Shown here: piece by piece, positions 1 to 7,279 of the stretch
How positions within the stretch are numbered: the stretch's first letter is position 1
How the letters are laid out: every line of letters begins with the position of its first letter
Source: Xanthobacteraceae bacterium
GTDB lineage: Bacteria > Pseudomonadota > Alphaproteobacteria > Rhizobiales > Xanthobacteraceae
DNA length: 10,358 bases
Reading direction: 5' to 3'
Assembly: GCA_030039105.1 (NCBI GenBank)
Contig: JASHQO010000206.1
Coordinates: 1-10,358, forward strand
The notes under the pieces: generated by a model
The model's input: only the letters and a program-made list of their open reading frames with translations
What the model was told of the DNA's origin: nothing
Database searches by the model: none
Translations under genes and position numbers: made by a program

Positions 1-1020
1 TCTTTCGCGTTCGGCGACCAGAACGCCGGCGTCGTACGCGGACAGGTGATAATCGGCCATGAAGCGCGCCTTGCGCGCGTCCGGCAGCTCCGGCAGGTGC
101 GCCTTGAGCGCGTCGACATAGCTCTGCGGAAATTCCAGCGGCAGCAGGTCCGGATCGGGAAGATAGCGATAGTCGTGCGCCTCTTCCTTGTTGCGCATCG
201 ACCGCGTCTGGCCTTCGTCGGGATCGAACAGCCGCGTCTCCTGCTCGATCGAGCCGCCATCCTCGATGATCTCGATCTGCCGGCGCGCCTCGGACTCGAT
301 GGCCATGCCGACGAAGCGGATCGAATTGACGTTCTTGATCTCGCAGCGGGTGCCGAGCGGCTCACCCGGCCGCCGCACCGAGACGTTGACGTCGGCGCGC
401 AGCGAGCCCTCTTCCATGTTGCCGTCGCAGGTGCCGAGATAGCGCAGGATCGAGCGCAGCTTGCCGAGGTAGGCCTTGGCCTCGTCGGCCGAGCGCAGAT
501 CGGGCTTCGACACGATCTCCATCAGCGCCACGCCGGAGCGGTTGAGATCGACCAGAGAATTGTTGGGATCGCGGTCGTGGATCGACTTGCCGGCATCCTG
601 CTCCAGATGCAGTCGCTCGATGCCGATGCGCACCGTCTCGCCGTCGGGCAGGTCGACCATGACTTCGCCCTCGCCGACGATGGGCGATTTATACTGGCTG
701 ATCTGGTAGCCCGCCGGCAGGTCCGGATAGAAGTAGTTCTTGCGGTCGAATACCGACTTCAAATTGATCTCGGCGTTGAGCCCGAGCCCGGTGCGGATCG
801 TCTGGCGCACGCATTCCTCGTTGATCACCGGCAGCATGCCCGGCATGGCGGCATCGACCAGGGAGACGTGGGAGTTGGGCTCGCCGCCGAACGCAGCCGA
901 GGCGCCGGAGAACAGCTTGGCCTCCGACACCACCTGGGCATGGACTTCCATGCCGATGATGACTTCCCAGTCGCCGGTCTCGCCTTTGAGCAGCTTCGAG
1001 GATTGCGGGCGCGTATTCAT
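1..1020 (-). CDS. gatB: Asp-tRNA(Asn)/Glu-tRNA(Gln) amidotransferase subunit B, partial (3' end outside window)
   Basis: GatB is the tRNA-binding kinase-like subunit of the cytoplasmic GatCAB complex. The complex converts misacylated Glu-tRNA(Gln) and/or Asp-tRNA(Asn) to the correct amide forms. The reading frame is open for 340 codons from the ATG at 1020 to the left edge. Visible motifs are the N-terminal MEVHAQV (residues 24-30; E25 and H27 match the conserved metal-site residues), the family signature VDLNRSGVALMEIVSKPD (157-174), the GNMEEGSLRADVNVSV segment (200-215), CEIKNVNS (226-233) and HDYRYLPDPDLLPL (282-295). Within the signature, L159 and A165 replace the common F/Y and P. Family members are about 480-500 residues, so the C-terminal helical and tail domains lie outside. 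gatA does not precede it here; lysS is divergent instead. The start is set by homology, because no Shine-Dalgarno sequence precedes the ATG. An ATG 7 bases further upstream is out of frame. Confidence 0.97.
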   Translation of the reverse strand, partial: MNTRPQSSKLLKGETGDWEVIIGMEVHAQVVSEAKLFSGASAAFGGEPNSHVSLVDAAMPGMLPVINEECVRQTIRTGLGLNAEINLKSVFDRKNYFYPDLPAGYQISQYKSPIVGEGEVMVDLPDGETVRIGIERLHLEQDAGKSIHDRDPNNSLVDLNRSGVALMEIVSKPDLRSADEAKAYLGKLRSILRYLGTCDGNMEEGSLRADVNVSVRRPGEPLGTRCEIKNVNSIRFVGMAIESEARRQIEIIEDGGSIEQETRLFDPDEGQTRSMRNKEEAHDYRYLPDPDLLPLEFPQSYVDALKAHLPELPDARKARFMADYHLSAYDAGVLVAERER

Positions 1021-1027
1021 CGTGCAT

Positions 1028-1056
1028 CGGATAGAGCGTTCGGTGCGCCGCTTCAA
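1028..1056 (-). promoter_or_regulatory. possible sigma-70-type promoter of gatB
   Basis: On the minus strand, TTGAAG (1056-1051) and TATCCG (1033-1028) are separated by 17 bases. They match the -35 consensus at four of six positions and the -10 consensus at three of six. Transcription would start about at the gatB ATG (1020), which would give a leaderless or nearly leaderless message and fits the absence of a Shine-Dalgarno sequence. The match is weak. Another promoter further up the 142-bp divergent gap is equally possible, and no convincing lysS promoter was found in it. Confidence 0.22.
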
Positions 1057-1162
1057 GGGTGCTCGCAGTTGAGGACAGCGGCGCGATTTTAACGGTTTGC
1101 GCGTGGATTCCCGGGGCGAAATAGGCTAAGGCCACGGCCTGAATCCCGAACCGCACGCTCAG

Positions 1163-2644
1163 ATGAACGACGCCAAGAGCAGCAACACCTTCCGCGACCG
1201 CCGCATCGAGAAGATGGAGGCGTTCCGGCGCGACGGCGGCGATCCTTATCCGGCGCGGGTGCTGCGCTCCGACGCCAATCGCGACCTGCAGAAGGAATTC
1301 GCCGGCCTTGCGCCCGATACGGTGGCCGAGCGGCGCGCCCAGGTCGCCGGCCGCATCCAGTCGATCCGCAACGACGGCATGTTCATCGACATTTTCGACG
1401 GCACCGACCGGCTGCAGCTCTTCACCGATCTGAAGACGGCGCCGCCCGGGATCAAGACGGTGCTCAAGGCGCTCGACCTCGGCGATTTCGTCGGCGCCTC
1501 GGGCCGGGTCCGGCGCACCCGGCGCGGCGAGTTGACGCTGAACGTCGAGGCGATGACGCTCCTTGCCAAGGCGCTGCTGCCGCCGCCGGAAAAGTACCAC
1601 GGCGTCACCGACACCGAGTTGCGCTACCGCAAGCGTTACGTCGACTTCCTTGCCAGCGCCGATAGCCGGCAGATCCTGCTCACCCGCTACAAGCTGATTT
1701 CCGCGGTGCGCAGCTTTCTCACCTCGGAGGGATTTCTCGAAGTCGAGACGCCGATCCTGCAGCCGCTCTACGGCGGCGCCACGGCGGAGCCGTTCCGTAC
1801 CCACCACAACACGCTCGACATGGACCTTTATCTGCGCATTGCGCCGGAGCTCTATCTCAAGCGGCTCCTGGTCGGCGGCGTTAGCGACAAGATTTTCGAG
1901 CTCAACCGCAATTTCCGCAACGAAGGCCTGTCGACGCGGCACAATCCCGAATTCACCATGCTCGAAGTCTATCAGGCGTTCGCCGACGCGGCGACGATGA
2001 TGGATTTACTGGAGCGCATGATGGCGTTTGCCATCGAGAGCGCTACCGGCGCGACGCTGGTGAAGCTCGGCGACACCGAGATCGAGATCAAGCCGCCGTT
2101 CCCGCGGCTGAGCATGATCGACGAAGCGAGCCGCGCGCTCGGCGTCGATTTCCGCAACGAAAGCGACGTTGCCAAGCTGCGCTCGCCGGTGGCGAGCAAG
2201 CTCAAACAGGAGGTCGACAAGCAGGCGACCTGGGGCGAGCTCGTCGCGCTCGTGTTCGAGACGCGGTGCGAGGCGAAGCTGATCGCGCCCACCCACGTCG
2301 TCGATTTTCCCGCCGACATCTCGCCGCTGGCGAAACGCTCGGCCGCCGATCCGCGGATCGCCGAGCGGTTCGAGACCTATTGCTTCGGCATGGAGATTGC
2401 CAACGCTTTTTCCGAGATGAACGATCCGCTGGCGCAGCGGCGCATTCTCGAGCGGCAGGTCGAGGCCGCGCGGCACAACAAGGACCTGAACAAGCAGGTC
2501 GACGAGGACTTTCTCGAGGCGCTGGAATACGGCATGCCGCCGAGCGGCGGATTGGGCGTCGGCATCGACCGCCTCGCCATGATCGCCGCCGGCGTGTCGT
2601 CGATCCGCGAAGTAATCGCCTTCCCGACGGTGCGGCCGATTTAA
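1163..2644 (+). CDS. lysS: Lysyl-tRNA synthetase, class II
   Basis: Cytoplasmic enzyme that charges tRNA(Lys) with lysine using ATP. At 493 residues it is normal length for the class II bacterial enzyme. An N-terminal OB-fold anticodon-binding domain (about residues 60-135, starting VAGRIQSIRNDGMF) is followed by the class II catalytic core. The core shows GGATAEPFRTHHN, the motif 2 region with FRNEG at 251-255 and HNPEFTMLEVYQ from 260, EIANAFSEMNDP, and motif 3 GLGVGIDRL at 463-471. The protein ends in the usual FPTVRPI. An EpmA/GenX paralogue is excluded because the OB-fold is present and the length is full. No clear Shine-Dalgarno sequence precedes the ATG; the N-terminus starts where the family starts. 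The gene is divergent from gatB and convergent with valS. Many Alphaproteobacteria use an unrelated class I enzyme (LysK), so the class II form is notable here. Confidence 0.97.
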   Translation: MNDAKSSNTFRDRRIEKMEAFRRDGGDPYPARVLRSDANRDLQKEFAGLAPDTVAERRAQVAGRIQSIRNDGMFIDIFDGTDRLQLFTDLKTAPPGIKTVLKALDLGDFVGASGRVRRTRRGELTLNVEAMTLLAKALLPPPEKYHGVTDTELRYRKRYVDFLASADSRQILLTRYKLISAVRSFLTSEGFLEVETPILQPLYGGATAEPFRTHHNTLDMDLYLRIAPELYLKRLLVGGVSDKIFELNRNFRNEGLSTRHNPEFTMLEVYQAFADAATMMDLLERMMAFAIESATGATLVKLGDTEIEIKPPFPRLSMIDEASRALGVDFRNESDVAKLRSPVASKLKQEVDKQATWGELVALVFETRCEAKLIAPTHVVDFPADISPLAKRSAADPRIAERFETYCFGMEIANAFSEMNDPLAQRRILERQVEAARHNKDLNKQVDEDFLEALEYGMPPSGGLGVGIDRLAMIAAGVSSIREVIAFPTVRPI

Positions 2645-2652
2645 GGGCCCCC

Positions 2653-2733
2653 CGTCATTGCGAGGAGCGAAGCGACGAAGCAATCCAGTTCGGCGCCGCA
2701 GGAGTGGATTGCTTCGCTTCGCTCGCAATGACG
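2653..2733. repeat. REP-like interspersed palindrome between convergent lysS and valS
   Basis: The left arm (2653-2687, beginning CGTCATTGCGAG) and the right arm (2705-2733, ending CTCGCAATGACG) are inverted copies separated by 17 bases. The right arm is 29 bases. The left arm is the same sequence with two extra triplets, GAG after CGTCATTGCGAG and ACG before AAGCAATCCA, so a folded hairpin would carry two 3-base bulges. This is the widespread GTCATTGCGAG...GAAGCAATCC palindrome family, common in Bradyrhizobium-like genomes and known from other bacteria. It fills most of the 104-bp gap between two converging stop codons and could end transcription in both directions, but no T-run follows either arm. 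Confidence 0.9.
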
Positions 2734-2748
2734 AATCGGATTTCGCCC

Positions 2749-5340
2749 CTAAGCCGGTGCCGCCGGCGCCGCCATCTGCAGGCTGACGCGCAGCTTCTCG
2801 CCGAGCGACACGCTGCCCGGCCAGCCGTCGTTGGCGGTCGGCGCGAATACGATCGCGGCCGCGGCCGCGACGTCCTTGAGGTCGCCGATAAGCGGCGTGA
2901 GCTGCGCCTCGATCTCGGGCAGCGGCACGCCGCCCTCGACCGGAGCGATAATGAGCTGCGCGATCGGCGCCCGCAGCGACACCTGCAGCTCCGACTTGGT
3001 CTTGCGCACGGCATTGACCGCTTCGAGCACCAGCTCGCCCACCGCCCGGTCGAGATTGGGCGCGGCATGATCGGCCGGCCGCGGCCAGGCACCGCGCGCG
3101 TGAACGGTCGGCGCCGTACCCTCGCTTGGGCCGAGCATGAGGTCGTTGAGCGTCTCGCAGACGAACGGCAAAAACGGCGCGAACAAATGCAGCAGCGCCA
3201 GCGTCGCGTGATGCAGCGTGTGCAGCGCCGAGCGTTGCTCCGGCGTCGGCGCGCCTTCGATGCGGCTGCGCGACTTCACCAGCTCGAGATAATTGTCGCA
3301 ATAGATGCGCCAGAAGAAATCCTCGATCTCGCGCAGCGCTTGGGCATATTCGTAAGCCTCGAACGCCGCGGTCGCTTTGGCGATGATATCGGCCAATACT
3401 CCGAGCAGCCAACGGTCGAGCGAATGCACGATGACGCCGGCGGCGATATCCGCCGCCGCCGTGCGCGGCATGATCTGCGCCGGCTCGAGCGCGATGTGCG
3501 CCAGCCTTGCCGCGTTCCACAGCTTGGTGACCAGCCGCTTGCCCTGCTTGAGCGTGTTTGGCGCCAGCACGGTGTCGTTGCCGAGCCGCGAGGTGCCGGT
3601 CCAATAGCGCACCGCGTCGGTGCCGTATTCGTTCAAGAGCTTGATCGGATCGATCACCGTGCCCTTGGACTTCGACATCTTCGAGCCGTCGCTGGCGAGG
3701 CACCAGCCGGAGATGGCGATGTTGCGCCACGGCACCGTGTGCTGGTGATGCATCGCCTTGACGATGGTGTAGAACGCCCAGGTGCGGATGATGTCGTGGG
3801 CCTGCGGCCGTAGCGCCATCGGGAACAGGCGGCGATGCGCTTCGTGGTCGAGGCCGAGCGCGTCGTTGATGGTTCGGGTGACGAGTTGCGGCGATACCGA
3901 CGAGGTAGCCCAGGTGTCCATCACGTCGCTCTCGCCGATGACTTCGTCGGCCGAATAGCCGGCCGGCGTCTGCCGTGTCGGATCGACCGGCAGCGCATCG
4001 GGCTCCGGCACGATGATCCTGCCCTCCTCGCCCTTGCGCTTGGAGTACCAGACCGGCAGCGGCACGCCGAAATGGCGCTGGCGCGAAATCGACCAATCCC
4101 ATTTTAGCGCCTCGACCCAGGATTCGAAGCGCTGGCGCATGTAATCGGGATGCCAGACGATCTCGCGGCCCTTGGCGAGAATCTGCTCCTTGTAGTCCAG
4201 CGTCTTGATGAACCACTGCGCCGTGACCAGGATTTCGAGCGGCGCGCCGGAGCGTTCCGCCACCGGAATGACCTGGTTGGTCGCGGTCTGGCCGCGCAGC
4301 GCGCCGTTCTTCGCAAGCATGTCGAGCACGGCGGCGCGCGCCTGCTCGACTTTCAGTCCCTTCAGCGCATCGATGGTCGCGGCGGCGGTCGCCGCATCCT
4401 TGGTCGGCCACGCCTCGCCGCCGATGGGCAACGTCGCCATCATGCGCCCGGCCTGATCGATGACCAGCCGCAGCGGCAGCTTGTGGGTGCGCCACCAGAA
4501 AATGTCGGTAACGTCGCCGAATGTGCAGCACATGACGACGCCGGTGCCCTTTTCCGGATCGACCTTGGCGTCGGCGACGATCGGTACCGGCACGCCGTAG
4601 AGCGGCGTGATGGCGTTCCTGCCGACCAGCTCGCCGGCGCGCGGATTGTCGGGATGGATCATCAGCGCACCGCAGCCGCCGATCAGCTCCGGCCGCGTGG
4701 TGGCGATGAGCACCTCGCCGCCGCCTTCGAGCGCAAACGCCACGGTGTTGAGCTTGCCGGTGCGCTCGATCTCCTCGACTTCGGCCTGCGCCAGTGCCGT
4801 GCGGTCCGCCGGATCCCACAGGGTCGGCTCCAGCCTGCGCTCGAGCAGACCCTTGCGGTAGAGATCGAGGAACGAGAGCTGCGACACCTTGCGGCTCTCG
4901 TCGGAGATGGTCTGGTATTCGCGCGACCAGTCGACGCTCAACCCGAGCCGCGAGAACAGCTCGCGGAACTGCGTCTCGTAGACTGGGATCACCTCGCGGC
5001 ACAGCGCGACGAAGGCGTCGCGGCTCATGGTGCCGCCACGGACCTTCTTGTCCTTCTCGACCAGGCGCTCGGTCGGCAGGCCGTTGTCGTCCCAGCCGAT
5101 CGGATAGAGCACGTTGCGCCCGCTCATGCGGAAGTAGCGGGCGATAATGTCGGCCTGGGTGTAGGAATAGACGTGGCCCACATGCAGCGTGCCCGACACG
5201 GTGGGCGGCGGCGTGTCGATGACATAGTCGAGTTCCGCCGCCACCTTCGGGTCCCAACGGAACGCGTCGTCGGCCGCCCAGCGGCGCTGGCACGCGCCCT
5301 CGATCTCGGCTCGGTCGTATTGGTCGGGGAAGCGTTTCAA
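2749..5340 (-). CDS. valS: Valyl-tRNA synthetase, archaeal-like type 2 form
   Basis: Class Ia synthetase that charges tRNA(Val) and hydrolyses mischarged Thr-tRNA(Val). It is 863 residues. The Rossmann core begins with PPPTVSGTLHVGH (HIGH motif as HVGH, 53-56) followed by GWDDNGLPTERLVE (82-95). The CP1 editing domain carries ATTRPEL (213-219) and GTGVVMCCTFGD (265-276). KMSKS is at 554-558, followed by the helical anticodon-binding domain. The common bacterial enzyme has GTDHAGIATQ where this one has WDDNGLPTERLVE, and it carries a C-terminal coiled-coil arm that is not evident here. Both features point to the archaeal-like subgroup also known from Rickettsia. The start is TTG (5340-5338), with GGAA six bases upstream as a possible ribosome site. 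An in-frame TAG lies further upstream and no better start intervenes. The initiator tRNA gene lies just upstream on the same strand. Confidence 0.97.
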   Translation of the reverse strand: MKRFPDQYDRAEIEGACQRRWAADDAFRWDPKVAAELDYVIDTPPPTVSGTLHVGHVYSYTQADIIARYFRMSGRNVLYPIGWDDNGLPTERLVEKDKKVRGGTMSRDAFVALCREVIPVYETQFRELFSRLGLSVDWSREYQTISDESRKVSQLSFLDLYRKGLLERRLEPTLWDPADRTALAQAEVEEIERTGKLNTVAFALEGGGEVLIATTRPELIGGCGALMIHPDNPRAGELVGRNAITPLYGVPVPIVADAKVDPEKGTGVVMCCTFGDVTDIFWWRTHKLPLRLVIDQAGRMMATLPIGGEAWPTKDAATAAATIDALKGLKVEQARAAVLDMLAKNGALRGQTATNQVIPVAERSGAPLEILVTAQWFIKTLDYKEQILAKGREIVWHPDYMRQRFESWVEALKWDWSISRQRHFGVPLPVWYSKRKGEEGRIIVPEPDALPVDPTRQTPAGYSADEVIGESDVMDTWATSSVSPQLVTRTINDALGLDHEAHRRLFPMALRPQAHDIIRTWAFYTIVKAMHHQHTVPWRNIAISGWCLASDGSKMSKSKGTVIDPIKLLNEYGTDAVRYWTGTSRLGNDTVLAPNTLKQGKRLVTKLWNAARLAHIALEPAQIMPRTAAADIAAGVIVHSLDRWLLGVLADIIAKATAAFEAYEYAQALREIEDFFWRIYCDNYLELVKSRSRIEGAPTPEQRSALHTLHHATLALLHLFAPFLPFVCETLNDLMLGPSEGTAPTVHARGAWPRPADHAAPNLDRAVGELVLEAVNAVRKTKSELQVSLRAPIAQLIIAPVEGGVPLPEIEAQLTPLIGDLKDVAAAAAIVFAPTANDGWPGSVSLGEKLRVSLQMAAPAAPA

Positions 5341-5360
5341 GCGGCGTTCCGTGTGCGATG

Positions 5361-5404
5361 CAAAAGCCCGGCGATCCTGGCGTAACCGCCTGATCTACCG
5401 GGCT
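5361..5404 (-). terminator. terminator-like hairpin after the initiator tRNA gene, just before valS
   Basis: The outer arms AGCCCGG (5365-5371) and CCGGGCT (5398-5404) are perfect 7-bp complements. Inside them GATC (5373-5376) pairs with GATC (5392-5395), and GGCG (5379-5382) pairs with CGCC (5387-5390) around a TAAC loop. Read on the minus strand, the hairpin begins 5 bases after the tRNA CCA end and is followed by TTTTG, as in a factor-independent terminator with a short U-run. Its T-run ends about 20 bases before the valS TTG, so it also sits in the valS leader if transcription reads through. Confidence 0.72.
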
Positions 5405-5409
5405 AAATT

Positions 5410-5486
<77 letters not shown>

Positions 5487-5619
5487 CCAACCGGCCGATT
5501 TTGTGACGGTCATGTAGCAAGCGGCCTCCGATAAGGGAAGTGCGCCGGGCCGGATATTTCGCCATACTCCATTGCCGACGCCCTTTTGGCCTTTCACGCA
5601 CCCCTCCCAGAGCCGGGAC

Positions 5620-6504
5620 ATGGCCGATAAACCCGCCCTTGAGCCCCGTGCGGCGATCGGACCGGCCGTGCGCGCCATTGCCAACGCCATCCTGACGCGT
5701 GCCCGTACCGCGATCCTCGATCCGGAGCGCTCGAACCAGGATGCGGTGCACGATTTCCGCCGTGCCACCAAGGAATGGCGGGCGCTGATGCGGCTTTTGG
5801 CGCCGTTCATCCCGGACGCGCCGCGCTGGCGCCATGAGGCGCGCGCCCATGCCCATTCGCTCGCTCACGCGCGCGACGGGCAGGCGGCGCTCAACGCCTT
5901 CGACGATCTCATCGACAAGGGCATGGTGCTGTCGGAGCGCTCCGCCGCCACCATTCGCAACCGCATCGAGGCCCTGCGCGGCAGCGAGGAGCAGGCGGTG
6001 CTGACCGAAGCGCTGCGGCAGGTCATCGTCGCCTGGCTCGATGCCGCGGCCACCGCGATCGAGCAGTGGCCGCTCGATCCGTTCGATTTCTCCTCGATCG
6101 CGGCGCAGTTGACCAACAGCTACCGCAATGCGCGCAAGCGCATTCCCGACGACTGGTCGCTGGCCGGCGCCGAGGATCTGCACGCGCTGCGCGGCCGCGT
6201 CGTCAACCTGCGCTACCAGATGGATCTGGTCGAGCCGCTGTGGCCGCGCTTCGGCAAGATGTGGACCGACGAGGCGGAGCGGCTGCGCGGCCGTCTCGGC
6301 CAGTGTCAGGACCTCGAAGTGCTCAAGCGCCTCACTGCGCCGCATCAGCCGCTGGCGCCTTGGCGCTCGCGGCTGACGCCGGCCTGCAGCGAACGCTCGA
6401 CCGAGCTGGCGCGGCGTGCCGCACGGATTGCGGCGCGATTGTTCGCGGAAAAACCCAAGGCGTTCCGCCATCGGCTCGAGCAACTGTGGGAGCACGCGCG
6501 CTGA
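5620..6504 (+). CDS. Stand-alone CHAD-domain protein
   Basis: A 294-residue, arginine- and histidine-rich, helical cytoplasmic protein made almost wholly of a CHAD (conserved histidine alpha-helical) domain. The first helical repeat has VHDFRRATKEWRALMRLL (43-60) followed by a basic His-rich stretch at 71-88 (RHEARAHAHSLAHARDGQ). The second repeat starts at LHALRG (187-192) with LRYQMDLVEPLWPRF and ends in LGQCQDLEVLKRL. These match the usual VHDLRVATRRLR and LRYALELF patterns. CHAD proteins bind polyphosphate and locate to polyphosphate granules. No CYTH (triphosphatase) domain is fused to it, so a binding or granule role is more likely than catalysis. The frame is open from a TTG at 5572, but the ATG at 5620 is preferred because the preceding 16 residues are unlike the family. 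The Shine-Dalgarno sequence is weak (GGGA, very close to the ATG). The gene is convergent with livF. Confidence 0.85.
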   Translation: MADKPALEPRAAIGPAVRAIANAILTRARTAILDPERSNQDAVHDFRRATKEWRALMRLLAPFIPDAPRWRHEARAHAHSLAHARDGQAALNAFDDLIDKGMVLSERSAATIRNRIEALRGSEEQAVLTEALRQVIVAWLDAAATAIEQWPLDPFDFSSIAAQLTNSYRNARKRIPDDWSLAGAEDLHALRGRVVNLRYQMDLVEPLWPRFGKMWTDEAERLRGRLGQCQDLEVLKRLTAPHQPLAPWRSRLTPACSERSTELARRAARIAARLFAEKPKAFRHRLEQLWEHAR

Positions 6505-6506
6505 TC

Positions 6507-6527
6507 AAAAGGCCGCGGCGTCTTTTT
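6507..6527. terminator. possible short bidirectional terminator between the CHAD gene and livF
   Basis: In the 36-bp gap between two converging stop codons, AAAAGGC (6507-6513) can pair with GTCTTTT (6520-6526), including one G-T wobble, around a 6-base loop. The A-run and T-run on the two sides would give a U-tract in either direction. The stem is short and only weakly GC-rich, so this is a tentative call made mainly from its position. Confidence 0.32.
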
Positions 6528-6540
6528 GCTCGGCATACGG

Positions 6541-7269
6541 CTACGGCGCCGCGGCGCGGGTGGCGATGCCGAGATAAATCTCCCGCACCTGCTCGTTCTT
6601 TTGCAGATCGGCAGCCGGACCTTCGAGCGCGATGCGCCCGGTCTGCAGCACGTAGGCATAGTCGGCGATACCGAGCGCGAGCAGGATCGACTGTTCGGCA
6701 AGCAGCAAGGTCAGTCCCTGCCGGTGCAGCTCGGCGAGCGTGTCGTAAAGCGCCTCGACCACCGCCGGCGCCAAGCCGAGGCTCGGCTCGTCGAGCATGA
6801 GGAGCTGCGGCTCGCTCATCAGCGCGCGGCCGAGCGCGAGCATTTGCCGCTCGCCGCCCGACAGCGTGCCGGCAAGCTGCCGGCGCCGTTCGGCGAGCCG
6901 GGGAAACAGGGCGTAGACGCGCTCGAACAAGGCCGCGGCCCGGGCGCGGTCGGCGAGCGCAGTGGCGCCGAGCCGCAAGTTCTGCTCGACGGTCTGCGCC
7001 ACGAACAGGCGCCAGCCTTCCGGCGACAGCGCCAGGCCCTTGCTGACGATGGCGTAAGCCGGTTGGCCGGCGATTTGTTCGCCGCGCCACTCGACCTTGC
7101 CGCGCGGGCGCACCACGCCGGCAATGGCGTTCAACGTCGTGGTCTTGCCGGCGCCGTTGGAGCCGAGCAGCGCCACCACCTGGCCGGCCCGCACCTTGAG
7201 CGAGATATCGGCGACGCCGACCAGATCGCCGTAGCGCACTTCGAGATGCTCGACGACCAAGTCGCTCAC
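6541..7269 (-). CDS. livF: HAAT-family ABC transporter ATP-binding protein LivF
   Basis: One of the two cytoplasmic ATPases that power the LivKHMGF-type importer encoded alongside; it pairs with LivG on the LivH/LivM membrane core. It is 242 residues, the usual LivF length. Walker A GSNGAGKTT is at 36-44, the Q-loop region SPEGWRLF at 82-89 (most relatives have PEGRR or PEGRRLF), the signature LSGGE at 136-140 and Walker B LLMLDEP at 156-162. As is typical of LivF, the switch position is AEQS (191-194) with Gln rather than His. The start is GTG (7269-7267), supported by a strong AGGAGAGG ribosome site that overlaps the livG stop. It is the last gene of the operon, and the next gene (CHAD) faces it. 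The substrate cannot be told from the ATPase. Confidence 0.95.
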   Translation of the reverse strand: MSDLVVEHLEVRYGDLVGVADISLKVRAGQVVALLGSNGAGKTTTLNAIAGVVRPRGKVEWRGEQIAGQPAYAIVSKGLALSPEGWRLFVAQTVEQNLRLGATALADRARAAALFERVYALFPRLAERRRQLAGTLSGGERQMLALGRALMSEPQLLMLDEPSLGLAPAVVEALYDTLAELHRQGLTLLLAEQSILLALGIADYAYVLQTGRIALEGPAADLQKNEQVREIYLGIATRAAAP

Positions 7270-7271
7270 GG

Positions 7272-7279
7272 CCTCTCCT
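7272..7279 (-). promoter_or_regulatory. Shine-Dalgarno site of livF overlapping the livG stop codon
   Basis: On the minus strand AGGAGAGG ends two bases before the GTG start of livF, and its first A is the last base of the livG TGA (7281-7279). This supports the GTG as the true start and suggests that ribosomes finishing livG re-initiate on livF. Confidence 0.75.

Noticed and set aside
46..1092. A 348-codon plus-strand frame opposite gatB, and similar long frames opposite valS (4150-5385) and the liv genes (6526-7587, 7838-9052, 9013-9990).
   Set aside because: All are antisense to genes with clear motifs. Their Asp/Arg/His/Gly-rich composition is typical of complements of GC-rich coding sequence.
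689..1942. A 417-codon minus-strand frame across the gatB start, the gatB/lysS gap and lysS.
   Set aside because: It is a different frame from the verified gatB reading and antisense to lysS. It has low-complexity composition and no family resemblance.
2006..5293. A 1095-codon open frame on the minus strand, antisense to the end of lysS and out of frame with valS.
   Set aside because: It overlaps two certain genes and the palindrome, is Arg/Ala/Gly-rich with no recognisable domain, and is the kind of long shadow frame expected at this GC content.
5572..5619. A 16-residue N-terminal extension of the CHAD protein from a TTG start.
   Set aside because: The residues MPTPFWPFTHPSQSRD do not resemble CHAD N-termini. 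The ATG at 5620 starts a sensible domain boundary.
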